Counted from the stretch's first letter, positions 6,504 through 14,948 are shown. The stretch: 18,484 bases of DNA from an uncultured Bacilli bacterium (GCA_944358565.1 CALVRK010000009.1:1-18484); one strand, 5' to 3'. Notes: generated by a model not told the origin, from the letters alone. Made by a program: numbers and translations.

Positions 6504-8319
6504 ATTTTGGATTTTTCTTATTTTCAAATTTCTTACGTTCATTAGTATTTAAGATTTTCTTTCTTAACCTGTATGTTAATGGAGTTACTTCAACTAATTC
6601 ATCTTCATTAATATAGTCTAAGCATACTTCTAGACTCATCTCTCTTGGACGTTTTAAAACGACCGTATGATCTTTGTTGGCGCTTCTGGTATTTGTTAAT
6701 TGTTTACCTTTAGTAACATTGACTGCTAAATCATTATCGTGGTTGTTTTCACCAACAATCATACCTTCATAAACATCAGTACCAGGAGCAATAAACATAA
6801 CTCCACGATCTTCTAATGAACCCAAAGCATAAGCTGTAGCTTTACCACTATCAATAGAAACTAAAACACCAGCTTTTCTTTCACCGATATTACCAGTTGA
6901 AAGTGGTTCATATGATTTAAAGGCATGAGATAGGATTCCATATCCTTTAGTTAAAGTCATAAATTCAGTAGTAAAACCAATTAAACCTCTTGATGGAACA
7001 GTATATAATAATTTTGTTTGATTATCAAAAGGCTGCATATTTTCCATTGTTCCACCACGATTACCTAAAGCTTCAATTACTGGTCCAACATACTCTTCTG
7101 GAACTTCTATTTCAACATCTTCATATGGTTCACATTTAACGCCATCAATTTCTTTAATGATAATTTGTGGTTTAGAGACTTCAATTTCATAACCTTCCCT
7201 GCGCATAGTTTCAATTAAAATTGATAAGTGTAATTCACCACGACCAGAAACCATCCATGATTCTGAATCAATTTGTTTTACCTTTAGAGAAACATCTCTT
7301 TCAGTTTCTTTCATTAATCTGTCTTCAATTTGTCTAGCAGTTAGGAATTTTCCATCGCGGCCACTGAATGGGCTTGTATTAACACCAAAAGTCATTTGTA
7401 AGGTTGGCTCATCAATTCTTAAAGGTGGTAAAGCTTCTTCATGACCAACTTCACAAACAGTTTCACCAACTGAAATATCTGGAAGTCCAGCAATGGCAAC
7501 AATGTCACCAGCATGAGCTTCTTGAACTTCTATTTTATTTAAACCTAAATATCCGAAAATTTTTTGAATTCTAAATTGTTTTTTAGTACCATCTAAACGC
7601 ATGCATGTAACTGTAGAACCAACTTTAATATGGCCTCTTTTAACAACACCGATTCCAATACGTCCAACGAAATCATTATAATCAAGTAGGGCAGGTTGGA
7701 ATTGGAATGGGCCATTTTCATCGACATTAGGGGCTGGAATATTTTCAATTACAGCATCTAAAATTGGATCCATTGTTTTTTCTTGAGTACTTACATCTGG
7801 AGAAGTGCTGGAAGTTCCATTTAAAGCAGATGCATATAAAACAGGGAAGTCTAATTGTTCTAAAGATGCACCTAATTCAATGAATAAATCCATAACTTCA
7901 TCGACAACTTTTTCTGGTCTAGCAGATGGTTTATCTATTTTGTTAACAACGACAATTGGCGTTACTCCAGCTGCTAAAGCCTTTTTCAAAACGAATCTCG
8001 TTTGTGGCATTGTTCCTTCATAAGCATCAACTACTAATAAAACACCATCAACCATATTCATAATACGTTCTACTTCACCACCAAAGTCGGCGTGACCTGG
8101 AGTATCTAATATGTTTATTCGATAACCTTTATAATGAATAGCTGTGGTTTTAGATAAAATAGTGATTCCGCGTTCTCTTTCTAGATCGTTAGAATCCATA
8201 GCTCTAGTTTGAACTTCTTCGTTTTCTCTAAAGGTTCCTGACTGTTTTAACAACCCATCAACTAAGGTTGTTTTACCATGGTCGACATGGGCAATTATCG
8301 CAATATTTCTCTCTTTCAT
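6502..8319 (-). CDS. typA: Translational GTPase TypA/BipA
   Basis: The 605-residue protein has the standard TypA length. GTPase motifs: G1 AHVDHGKT (10-17), the ERERGITI switch I block (47-54), DTPGH (72-76), NKID (126-129) and a SALNG-type G5. EF-G-like domains II, III and V follow, then the TypA-specific C-terminal domain with a basic end. TypA is a ribosome-associated GTPase that assists large-subunit assembly and growth under stress such as cold. The start is supported by GAGGT 7 bases upstream. It has its own extended -10 promoter and appears monocistronic, ending in the hairpin shared with the lipoprotein gene. Confidence 0.98.
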   Translation of the reverse strand: MKERNIAIIAHVDHGKTTLVDGLLKQSGTFRENEEVQTRAMDSNDLERERGITILSKTTAIHYKGYRINILDTPGHADFGGEVERIMNMVDGVLLVVDAYEGTMPQTRFVLKKALAAGVTPIVVVNKIDKPSARPEKVVDEVMDLFIELGASLEQLDFPVLYASALNGTSSTSPDVSTQEKTMDPILDAVIENIPAPNVDENGPFQFQPALLDYNDFVGRIGIGVVKRGHIKVGSTVTCMRLDGTKKQFRIQKIFGYLGLNKIEVQEAHAGDIVAIAGLPDISVGETVCEVGHEEALPPLRIDEPTLQMTFGVNTSPFSGRDGKFLTARQIEDRLMKETERDVSLKVKQIDSESWMVSGRGELHLSILIETMRREGYEIEVSKPQIIIKEIDGVKCEPYEDVEIEVPEEYVGPVIEALGNRGGTMENMQPFDNQTKLLYTVPSRGLIGFTTEFMTLTKGYGILSHAFKSYEPLSTGNIGERKAGVLVSIDSGKATAYALGSLEDRGVMFIAPGTDVYEGMIVGENNHDNDLAVNVTKGKQLTNTRSANKDHTVVLKRPREMSLEVCLDYINEDELVEVTPLTYRLRKKILNTNERKKFENKKNPK

Positions 8320-8348
8320 ACTTACTACCTCACTTCGTTACTCGAACA

Positions 8349-8377
8349 ATTATAACACGATTAAAAACAATTGTAAA
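8349..8377 (-). promoter_or_regulatory. Sigma-A promoter of typA
   Basis: The minus strand carries TTTACA (8372-8377), a 17-bp spacer and TATAAT (8349-8354) with an extended -10 TG one base upstream. The predicted start is about 23 bases before the ATG. Confidence 0.75.
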
Positions 8378-8402
8378 TATTTAAATAAAATGGGAAATGG
8401 CC

Positions 8403-8990
8403 TTATTTTTGTCTCTTTAATGTGTAGAAAGTGATAATCATTCTGATGACGATTCTGATAGCCCATAGTAAAAAGCTACCATAGTACAAATCATTTATAA
8501 CATCTTCTCTTTTAGAAAAGTAATCGGATTTTAAGATCATTCTATTTCGAATGGATAAAAGATTGAGAATTTTTAAATCATCGAATTTAATAATCTGACA
8601 TCTTTTTTCGACTTCTGAACAGGTGAATAATTTACAAGTGAGATTTTTAGTTGTACACCCTTTTAGGCTTTGATATAAGCACATTCTACAGCATCCATTA
8701 ATAGTCCCGTTTTTAAGTTTTTGCTGGACATAACATTTATTATTTTTAAAACCACATATGTTTTTATTTTGATAATTATCATCTATTTGCTGACAAGCAG
8801 TATCATATATATAAGTTATCCTTTGTTTTCGATTTTTAATATTTAAGGCCTCTATGATAGGTATTAATTCTTCAAAATTACTATCTAAAATGAATTTTGT
8901 TTTTTTAAACCAAAATCTTTTATAAAAAAAGAGCTTTCGATAAAATTTATCTAAAGCTGTTTTACTATTAATTTGTACTACTTTAATCAT
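8403..8990 (-). CDS. Unknown cysteine-rich protein with a C-terminal membrane segment
   Basis: From ATG at 8990 this is 195 residues. It has ten cysteines between residues 66 and 131 (66, 79, 86, 100, 101, 104, 112, 119, 124, 131), including C100-C101-x2-C104 and the run GCTTKNLTCKLFTC, spaced like a metal-binding or disulfide-rich core. The N-terminus (11-45) is basic and aromatic. Residues about 172-189 form one hydrophobic segment flanked by Arg and Lys, so a C-terminal membrane anchor is likely. I do not recognise the family. ATGATTAA overlaps the NUDIX stop by 8 bases with GGTGG just upstream, so translation is probably coupled. A TTG at 9002 would add four residues but is less likely. 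No clear terminator follows. Confidence 0.75.
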   Translation of the reverse strand: MIKVVQINSKTALDKFYRKLFFYKRFWFKKTKFILDSNFEELIPIIEALNIKNRKQRITYIYDTACQQIDDNYQNKNICGFKNNKCYVQQKLKNGTINGCCRMCLYQSLKGCTTKNLTCKLFTCSEVEKRCQIIKFDDLKILNLLSIRNRMILKSDYFSKREDVINDLYYGSFLLWAIRIVIRMIITFYTLKRQK

Positions 8991-9426
8991 CGATTCCACC
9001 AAAATAGTTTCTTAAAATGTAGTCAACAGATATTTTTACATCTGGGAAAACAGACATTTCTTCTAGATCGTGTCTTGAAAACCATCCAATATCGGCACTT
9101 TCATCATTTAGTTTTAATGGTGCATCTGGATTATTAGGTGTTCCAACATAAAGAATATCGATCATTCTATCGCCATTTTCCTTACGATTACACTGGATAC
9201 CAAGTGGTCTAATTAAATCATCTTCTCTTGGAAAATGCTGACCAATTAAAGTTGTCTTAATTCCTGTTTCTTCATAAACTTCTCTAACGGCAGCTTCTTC
9301 TGGAGTTTCATTATCTTCAATGTGGCCACCAGGTTGAAGCCATTTATTAAAATCTTTATGTTTTACCAGCAATACTTTTTTATTTTCTGGATTAATAACA
9401 TATGTCGATGCACAAAAATGTCTCAT
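8983..9426 (-). CDS. NUDIX hydrolase
   Basis: The 147-residue protein contains a complete Nudix box: G34-x5-E40-x7-R48-E49-V-x-E52-E53-x-G55-I, which coordinates the magnesium ions used to cleave nucleoside diphosphate-linked compounds. The N-terminal part (HFCASTYVINPENKKVLLVKH) is typical of ADP-ribose or mutT-like members; the substrate cannot be assigned. I chose ATG at 9426 because AGGTGA sits 5 bases upstream; the GTG at 9435 falls inside that ribosome binding site. It overlaps the next gene by 8 bases and follows the DUF421 gene by 42 bases. Confidence 0.93.
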   Translation of the reverse strand: MRHFCASTYVINPENKKVLLVKHKDFNKWLQPGGHIEDNETPEEAAVREVYEETGIKTTLIGQHFPREDDLIRPLGIQCNRKENGDRMIDILYVGTPNNPDAPLKLNDESADIGWFSRHDLEEMSVFPDVKISVDYILRNYFGGIDD

Positions 9427-9442
9427 GTTTATCACCTAAATC

Positions 9443-9451
9443 ATTATATCA
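9443..9451 (-). promoter_or_regulatory. Possible extended -10 promoter of the NUDIX gene
   Basis: TGATATAAT on the minus strand is a perfect extended -10, but there is no good -35. The predicted start would fall within the ribosome binding site, so this may be chance. Confidence 0.3.
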
Positions 9452-9468
9452 GACAGTTTAATATATTA

Positions 9469-10188
9469 CTAGTTTAAAATATCATAACTTTTAGAATTGA
9501 CGTTTTTTCCGTAAACTTTGAAGTTTTCTGATAAATCCAAAGTAGCTAAAATTACATCTTCTATTTGAAACCCTTTAACTTTTAATTCATGCATAAGCCA
9601 ATCTTCATCTTTATGCATAATTCTCAAAGATTCGTGAATGATTTGTCCATCGATAATTAGATTAGCACATAAACTAGCTTTTTCTTTTTTTATATTCATA
9701 TCTTTATTAGTTGGTTGTTGATAATCTGTTTTAGGTAAAAAACTAATTTTACCATTAGCTTCCATTAGGGCATAGTCGATTTCAGATATATCAAAGTAAC
9801 CGTTGATTCGGCATTCTTCTAATAAATCATTGACATCAAATTTGGCACGTTTTAAATTTTTATATAAGATTTTTCCCTCTTCAATTATAATAGTAGGGTC
9901 GCCGATAAAAAATTTTCGAGCTTTTAAACTTTTGAGAGTAATGATTGAAACGAAGTAGGCAACGATGCCAAAAACGATGACGGCAACAGTTCCATGTAAG
10001 TATTCAGAATCTAAATTTATAGCCATTTCAGCGGCAAAGTTTCCAATGGAAATGCCAATAACATAATCGAATAAACTAAATTGTGATACTTGTTTTTTCC
10101 CAATCATTTTAGTAACAAAGAAAAGAGTAATTAATGAAACTAAACATCTTAAAATTACATCCAATATTTCTATTATTTCCTTTGTCAT
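9469..10188 (-). CDS. DUF421 / YetF-like membrane protein
   Basis: From ATG at 10188 this is 239 residues. Three membrane segments occupy about residues 5-90 and contain SLFDYVIGISIGNFAAE, a family signature. The cytosolic part has GDPTIIIEEGKI and LLEECRINGYFDISEIDYALMEANGKISFLP, both typical of YetF/YrbG proteins, followed by a second lobe (LIIDGQI...). Members in Bacillus affect spore membrane properties and resistance; the biochemical role is uncertain. I chose 10188 because GGTGAT lies just upstream; an in-frame start at 10287 would run back through the tagO stop and terminator and has no ribosome binding site. The gene sits 52 bases after tagO. Confidence 0.92.
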   Translation of the reverse strand: MTKEIIEILDVILRCLVSLITLFFVTKMIGKKQVSQFSLFDYVIGISIGNFAAEMAINLDSEYLHGTVAVIVFGIVAYFVSIITLKSLKARKFFIGDPTIIIEEGKILYKNLKRAKFDVNDLLEECRINGYFDISEIDYALMEANGKISFLPKTDYQQPTNKDMNIKKEKASLCANLIIDGQIIHESLRIMHKDEDWLMHELKVKGFQIEDVILATLDLSENFKVYGKNVNSKSYDILN

Positions 10189-10214
10189 AAAATCACCATT
10201 TATATTATGAACGT

Positions 10215-10248
10215 AAAAAAAATAATTATGCGAACGATAATTATTTTT
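10215..10248 (-). terminator. Terminator overlapping the tagO/wecA stop codon
   Basis: A 12-bp perfect stem (10218-10229 with 10237-10248) has a 7-base loop GCGAACG. On the minus strand it is followed by a run of eight T that starts inside the stem. It includes the stop codon, so expression of the following DUF421 gene needs read-through or its own promoter. Confidence 0.7.
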
Positions 10249-11299
10249 CTTTATGATGCTTTTTGTGAAAAGCAGCTTTATCCACAATAATATCCGTTTT
10301 TAAAACAAAGACGACAACGATAATTGTTAATATAGCATATATGATATAACCGAGCTTTTGATCGTGTAGGGCATAGATGATAGATGCTGCAGCAAATAAA
10401 ATATCAATAGCATATATAATTAATACAGTTGTGCGATGTGAGAAATTTTTATTTAATAATTGATGATGTAAGTGTGATTTATCTGGTTTGGAAATTTTCT
10501 CACCTTTTAATAGTCTTCTTATAATAGCAAAGACCGTATCTAATATTGGAATAGCTAAAATAAGTAATGGAATAATTAATGATGTTAAGGTAACACTCTT
10601 AAATCCTAATAATGCTATAACAGCAATCATGAAACCCATAAATAGGGAACCAGAGTCTCCAGCAAATATACTAGCAGGATGAAAATTATGAACTAGAAAA
10701 CCTAAAACTGAACCTAACATAATAAAAGTTAAGACAAAGTCTAGTCCTGTTTTACCCATAATAATTGATATAATACCAATGGTAGCAAAGTAGATCGAAC
10801 TAATGCCGGCGGCTAGACCATCTAATCCATCAATTAAGTTAATACAGTTAAGACATCCTAAAATAAAGAAAATGGTAATAGGGTAGGCGAATAGTCCTAA
10901 ATCTAAATAAAATCCAAATGCAGTTATATCTTGAATTAATAATTTTCCATAGCAAGTCACGACAATTGCGGCCATTAATTGAGCAGCAAATTTAACTGAG
11001 GCTTTTAATGGCTTTATGTCGTCGATAGCGCCCGTTAAAACAATTATAAAACTACCGATTAAAATGGAATTCATCGTACTACTTGGTTCACCAAATAGCA
11101 TATAACCGAATAGGAAACCTAAGAAAATAGCAAGGCCACCTAATCTCGGCATAGGTTTACTATGAACTTTTCTTTTGTTTGGTATATCTAAAGCCCCGAC
11201 ATGGATAGCTATTTTTTTTATAAATGGGATTAAAATAGCTACAAATAAAAATGTTGTAATAATCATGAGAAATATTTTTGTTATTTCAACTTGTCCCAT
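10241..11299 (-). CDS. tagO: Undecaprenyl-phosphate GlcNAc-1-phosphate transferase (TagO/WecA family)
   Basis: The 352-residue polytopic membrane protein belongs to the MraY/WecA family. Visible motifs: KPMPRLGG (48-55), DD (93-94) for magnesium, NCINLIDGLDGLA (151-163), the NFHPASIFAGDSGS block with D215, and the cytosolic HLHH loop (276-279). HLHH-type loops and the absence of MraY-specific features favour TagO/WecA. The enzyme transfers GlcNAc-1-phosphate to undecaprenyl phosphate at the cytoplasmic membrane, the first step of wall teichoic acid or related polymer synthesis. AGGTGA lies 6 bases before the ATG. It follows the small membrane protein gene by 49 bases, probably in the same transcript, and ends in a strong hairpin. 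Confidence 0.93.
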   Translation of the reverse strand: MGQVEITKIFLMIITTFLFVAILIPFIKKIAIHVGALDIPNKRKVHSKPMPRLGGLAIFLGFLFGYMLFGEPSSTMNSILIGSFIIVLTGAIDDIKPLKASVKFAAQLMAAIVVTCYGKLLIQDITAFGFYLDLGLFAYPITIFFILGCLNCINLIDGLDGLAAGISSIYFATIGIISIIMGKTGLDFVLTFIMLGSVLGFLVHNFHPASIFAGDSGSLFMGFMIAVIALLGFKSVTLTSLIIPLLILAIPILDTVFAIIRRLLKGEKISKPDKSHLHHQLLNKNFSHRTTVLIIYAIDILFAAASIIYALHDQKLGYIIYAILTIIVVVFVLKTDIIVDKAAFHKKHHKEK

Positions 11300-11348
11300 G
11301 CAAACTCACCTCTAATAAATATATTTTACCATATTTTATATAATAAAG

Positions 11349-11864
11349 CTATTCTGATTCTTTTTGGTTAAACTGATAAATCATACCTAATATAGCTAAA
11401 ACAATAGATAAGATAAATATTAAAGTATTATTTTGAAAGTTTAACATTTGAAAAGCTGTATTGGTTAAGACGGAAGCCCCACTTAAACTTGTGGAAATTA
11501 TCATAAGTGGTCTTGTGAATTTTACCCCTAATATTCCAGCAATTATACCAGCAACTAAGCCAATGATAGTTTGAATGTTTTCGGCTAATCCTAGGTTTTC
11601 ACAGAGAACAAAGGCGGCAATACCACACAAGAAGAAAATACCTACTAAATATAAATTATAAGATATAAGACCAACGGCAATACCGATCACAGCCGAAACC
11701 ATATAGACAACTGTTTGGTCGTTGATTAGATTTGGTAGATATTCAGTGCCAATCGTAAACCCAAGGATTAATCCAAAAATAGCAATTAACCCCTTATTTA
11801 ATTTATAACCCCAAAAACAAGTAATAAGCGCTACTACCAAGGCAATAATGTTTGTAACTGTCAT
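11349..11864 (-). CDS. Small multi-span membrane protein (TMEM198/DUF4203-like)
   Basis: The 171-residue protein is almost entirely hydrophobic, with about six to seven membrane segments and many Gly and Ala residues. The start GYKLNKGLIAIFGLILGFTIG resembles the DUF4203/TMEM198 pattern, in which a short loop links two helices before a glycine-rich segment. The function is unknown, and the family link rests on pattern memory only. It has AAAGGAG 9 bases before the ATG and an extended -10 promoter. It is followed by tagO after 49 bases, so the two are likely co-transcribed. Confidence 0.8.
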   Translation of the reverse strand: MTVTNIIALVVALITCFWGYKLNKGLIAIFGLILGFTIGTEYLPNLINDQTVVYMVSAVIGIAVGLISYNLYLVGIFFLCGIAAFVLCENLGLAENIQTIIGLVAGIIAGILGVKFTRPLMIISTSLSGASVLTNTAFQMLNFQNNTLIFILSIVLAILGMIYQFNQKESE

Positions 11865-11886
11865 ATAAAATCGCTCCTTTAATAGT

Positions 11887-11895
11887 ATTATAACA
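11887..11895 (-). promoter_or_regulatory. Extended -10 promoter of the membrane protein-tagO unit
   Basis: TGTTATAAT on the minus strand matches an extended -10 perfectly; no clear -35 at 16-18 bases. The -35 region coincides with the terminator stem of the preceding aminopeptidase gene. Confidence 0.5.
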
Positions 11896-11921
11896 CAGAA
11901 AAAGACGATTTACTCGTCTTT
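11896..11921 (-). terminator. Terminator of the M18 aminopeptidase gene
   Basis: A perfect 8-bp stem AAAGACGA/TCGTCTTT with loop GTAAA (minus strand), followed by TTC. The stem contains the last codons and stop of the gene. Confidence 0.85.
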
Positions 11922-13325
11922 ATAGAAAATTTCATAAGCTTTATAAGCATTATATATATCAAATTTACTAGTTATCTCATATGGAGAATGCATAGATATT
12001 ACAGGAACGCCACAGTCAATTACGTCAGCACCTCTATCAGCTAAAATGTAAGCTATGGTTCCACCGCCACCAATACCGATTTTACCCATTTCACTATTTT
12101 GATAGGCAATATTGTTTTTTTCAAATAAGTTCCTTATATAACCAACAAATTCCGCGTTGGCATCTGAAGCTCCACCTTTTGAAGCACTTCCTGTATATTT
12201 AATTACAGATATACCATGACCAATATATGATTCGTTGTTTTTCTCATAAATATTTGGAAAATTAGGATTATATCCAGCAGTAACATCAGCTGATAAAATT
12301 CTAGATGATTTTAGGCATTTATCTAATAGGCCAGGTTTATTACCGATAGTTTTGTTTAATAATTCATTTAAGAAATATTCAAAAACACTTGATGACATAC
12401 CGGTGTTACCCATACTGCCAACTTCTTCCTTATCTGCAAGTAAACAAATAGCTGTTCTAGATGGATTTTCGACTTCTAATAAGGCAGTTAAGCTAGTGTA
12501 GGCACAAACTCTATCATCTTGTCCATAACCAGCAACTAAACTTTCATCAAAACCTAAACTGCTAGCTTTCATAGCTGGAACAAATTCTATTTCACTACTG
12601 ACAAAATCTCTCTCAACAATGCCATATTTTTGATTTAATAAATTTAAGATATTTAAGTTTACTTTGTCAGTTTTATCTTCATCGGTAGCAAATGGAATAC
12701 TCCCAACTAAAATATTTAAATCTTCACCAACAATGGCATCATTTAATTTTTTCTTTTCTTGCTGCGAAGATAGATGAGGAAGTAAGTCGGCAATTGTGAA
12801 AATTGGTTCACCTTCTTTTTCACCGATGTTAATTTCAATTTTTTCATTATTTTTTTTCATAATAACGCCATGCATACTAAGAGGAATATTAACCCATTGG
12901 TATTTTTTTATTCCACCATAATAATGAGTTTTGAATAAGGCAAGTTCCTCACTTTCATATAATGGGTTTGGTTTTAAATCTAATCTTGGACTATCGATAT
13001 GTGCACCAATAATATTGAAACCATTACTTAAATCATTTGAACCAATGACTGCCGCATAGACGTTTTTGTATCTATTTATATAATATACTTTATCACCAGC
13101 TTTTAAATTAGTAGTGTTTTCGATGTTTTTAAAACCACGTTTGTCTAATATTTCTTTTATTTTTTTTACACATTCTCTTTCTGTTTTAGCTTCATTTATA
13201 AAATCTATATACTCTTTGGCATAGTTAAAAATATCCTTTTTTTTATTTTCTTTTAAATTCTCCCAACCATTTTTTTTAGGTCTAAATAATTTTTCTTTTA
13301 AAATTTGTGTTTGCGATTTTTCCAT
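11910..13325 (-). CDS. M18 family zinc aminopeptidase
   Basis: From ATG at 13325 this is 471 residues, the usual M18 length. The co-catalytic zinc site is complete: H109 and D111 in GAHIDSPRLDLKP, D270/D271 in YGQDDRVCAY, catalytic E300 and ligand E301 in DKEEVGSMG, D347 in SADVTAGYNPNF, and H446 in ISMHSPYE. The enzyme is a cytosolic peptidase removing N-terminal residues, often acidic ones. The ATG at 13325 has AAAGGTGG 5 bases upstream; the GTG at 13334 lies inside that site. It follows mbl by 29 bases with no terminator between, so it is probably co-transcribed. Confidence 0.95.
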   Translation of the reverse strand: MEKSQTQILKEKLFRPKKNGWENLKENKKKDIFNYAKEYIDFINEAKTERECVKKIKEILDKRGFKNIENTTNLKAGDKVYYINRYKNVYAAVIGSNDLSNGFNIIGAHIDSPRLDLKPNPLYESEELALFKTHYYGGIKKYQWVNIPLSMHGVIMKKNNEKIEINIGEKEGEPIFTIADLLPHLSSQQEKKKLNDAIVGEDLNILVGSIPFATDEDKTDKVNLNILNLLNQKYGIVERDFVSSEIEFVPAMKASSLGFDESLVAGYGQDDRVCAYTSLTALLEVENPSRTAICLLADKEEVGSMGNTGMSSSVFEYFLNELLNKTIGNKPGLLDKCLKSSRILSADVTAGYNPNFPNIYEKNNESYIGHGISVIKYTGSASKGGASDANAEFVGYIRNLFEKNNIAYQNSEMGKIGIGGGGTIAYILADRGADVIDCGVPVISMHSPYEITSKFDIYNAYKAYEIFYKDE

Positions 13326-13354
13326 ATAAACCACCTTTCTAGTTATATTATGGA

Positions 13355-14362
13355 CTAATAATTTTTATTTAAACCACTTTCTAATAATGGAATATTTTCA
13401 AGTAATACACCAGTTCCTTCAACCACGCATGTTAGTGGACTTTCTGCGACGAATACTGGAACTTTTAATTCATGACTTAACAACTCATCAATTCCATTTA
13501 ATAGTGCACCACCACCAGTGATAACAATACCTTTATCAATAATATCAGCAGATAGTTCTGGTGGGGTTTGTTCTAGAACTGATTTAGCCGTATTTACAAT
13601 GATATAAGCACTTTCTCTCAAGGCTTCTTCAACTTCTTCAGATGTCATAGTAATGGTATGAGGGAGTCCAGTAACTAAATCACGACCTCTAACTTCCATC
13701 TTTTCGTTTCTCGATCCAGGAAAAACAGTTCCTATTTGAAATTTTATTTCTTCAGCTGTACGATCACCAACAAGTAATTTATATTTTTCTCTAATGTATT
13801 TAATAATATCGTTATCAAAAACATTTCCAGCTATTTTAATTGAAGAAGAAGTTACAATTCCTCCCAAAGATAAGACAGCAACATCGGTTGTTCCTCCCCC
13901 GATATCGATCACCATATTACCACTAGGTTTAGAAATATCCATGCCTGCTCCAACAGCGGCAACTTTTGGCTCTTCTTCTAGATATACTTTTCTAGCACCG
14001 GTTTTTTCGGCAGCTTCTCTTATAGCGTTTTTTTCTACTTGTGTAATATTAGATGGACAGCAAATTAAAATCCTTGGACGACCAAAGAAACTTTTTCCAT
14101 TGACTTTTCTGATAAAGTTATTTAACATGATTTCCGTTATTTCAAAGTCGGCAATAACTCCATCTTTCATTGGTCTTATGGCTTTGACTTGACCTGGTGT
14201 ACGTCCTAACATTTCTTTAGCGGTTGTTCCAACAGCAACCGGTCTTTTAGTTTCTTCATCGATTGCGACAACACTTGGTTCATTTAAAACAATACCTTGT
14301 CCTTTAATATAAATAAGAACATTAGCTGTTCCTAAATCTATTCCTATATCTTTTGAAAACAT
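13355..14362 (-). CDS. mbl: MreB-family cytoskeletal protein, Mbl-type
   Basis: At 335 residues it is nearly the same size as B. subtilis Mbl (333). Actin-fold motifs: phosphate 1 DLGTANVLIYIKG near residue 9, phosphate 2 DIGGGTTDVAVLSLGG near 158, and the adenosine motif ITGGGALLNGI near 290. MreB proteins polymerise under the membrane and direct lateral wall synthesis. The Mbl label rests on its position directly after spoIIID, as in Bacillus, and on overall resemblance. GGTGAT precedes the ATG. An extended -10 element in the 35-base gap to spoIIID would give vegetative expression independent of sporulation. Confidence 0.93.
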   Translation of the reverse strand: MFSKDIGIDLGTANVLIYIKGQGIVLNEPSVVAIDEETKRPVAVGTTAKEMLGRTPGQVKAIRPMKDGVIADFEITEIMLNNFIRKVNGKSFFGRPRILICCPSNITQVEKNAIREAAEKTGARKVYLEEEPKVAAVGAGMDISKPSGNMVIDIGGGTTDVAVLSLGGIVTSSSIKIAGNVFDNDIIKYIREKYKLLVGDRTAEEIKFQIGTVFPGSRNEKMEVRGRDLVTGLPHTITMTSEEVEEALRESAYIIVNTAKSVLEQTPPELSADIIDKGIVITGGGALLNGIDELLSHELKVPVFVAESPLTCVVEGTGVLLENIPLLESGLNKNY

Positions 14363-14385
14363 ATTATCACCCTTTTTCTTAGAAT

Positions 14386-14394
14386 ATTATATCA
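14386..14394 (-). promoter_or_regulatory. Extended -10 promoter of mbl
   Basis: TGATATAAT on the minus strand lies between spoIIID and mbl; the -35 (within the spoIIID coding end) is poor. The predicted leader is about 17 bases. Confidence 0.5.
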
Positions 14395-14397
14395 TAC

Positions 14398-14670
14398 CTA
14401 ACCCCTTTTGGATACGACTAATGCTTTTTTTTGATACTTTTTTTTCGTAGATTCGCCGCCTTTGATATGACGACTTTTTAGGTGCATTTGAAAAATTTCT
14501 TGTACTTCTTTGTATAGTGTTAAATCGATAGATTTTAAACGATCTTTTAAATCTTTATGAATAGTACTTTTAGAAAGATTAAATACTTTAGAAAGTTCTC
14601 TTAATGTCTTTTTAGTTTTCAGTATATAATAAGCTTCTTTATATACTCTTTCCTTTATTAATTCTCCCAT
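14398..14670 (-). CDS. spoIIID: Stage III sporulation transcriptional regulator SpoIIID
   Basis: The 90-residue protein matches SpoIIID (93 in B. subtilis) along its whole length. An N-terminal IKERVYKEAYYILKTKKTLR leads into a helix-turn-helix with LSKSTIHKDL, and a C-terminal RHIKGGESTKKKY block supplies the basic DNA-binding tail. SpoIIID is a mother-cell DNA-binding protein that activates and represses genes of the sigma-E regulon and helps the switch to sigma-K. AAGGAGG lies 5 bases before the ATG. The spoIIID-mbl neighbourhood is the same as in Bacillus. Confidence 0.97.
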   Translation of the reverse strand: MGELIKERVYKEAYYILKTKKTLRELSKVFNLSKSTIHKDLKDRLKSIDLTLYKEVQEIFQMHLKSRHIKGGESTKKKYQKKALVVSKRG

Positions 14671-14948
14671 GAAACCTCCTTCAATTTAAGTATATAAATT
14701 TATATGATGTTTCATGTTAAATAAAAGAAAAAGCTGTTTATTTTGATAACAACTTTTAAATTATTCTTCTTTTAGTAACCAATCTATTATGTTTATTACT
14801 TGGATTTCATTAAGTTCATATATTTTAGATAAAATTTTATACTAGTTAAGCTAAATTGAAAAGTAGAAAGTTTTAAAGTTTTGCAAGTGCATTTGCAAAA
14901 CTTTTTATTTTTTTGATTTTTGCAAATTGATTTGCAAAAATTTTGCAT
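14671..14948. other. Gap between spoIIQ and spoIIID with two related hairpins
   Basis: About 280 bases without a credible gene. A 12-bp perfect stem (14875-14886 with 14893-14904) and an 11-bp perfect stem (14916-14926 with 14931-14941) share the core TTTTGCAA/TTGCAAAA. The first is followed on the plus strand by a long T-rich stretch and would work as a plus-strand terminator. A plus-strand TTCATA (14815-14820), 17 bp, TATACT (14838-14843) could drive a short RNA into it. On the minus strand, 14761-14841 is an open stretch of 26 codons without a start codon. Confidence 0.5.
14699..14726 (-). promoter_or_regulatory. Possible sigma-E promoter of spoIIID
   Basis: TTTTATT (14720-14726), a 13-bp spacer and CATATAAA (14699-14706) on the minus strand give a partial sigma-E match (about 5/7 and 6/8). 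In Bacillus spoIIID is sigma-E dependent. No sigma-A promoter was seen. Confidence 0.3.

Noticed and set aside
9427..9435. GTG start for the NUDIX gene (and likewise GTG at 13334 for the aminopeptidase)
   Set aside because: Both GTG codons lie inside the ribosome binding site of a following ATG, which is the better start.
10189..10287. A longer N-terminus for the DUF421 protein
   Set aside because: It would cross the tagO stop and terminator and has no ribosome binding site; ATG at 10188 has GGTGAT upstream and begins the conserved domain.
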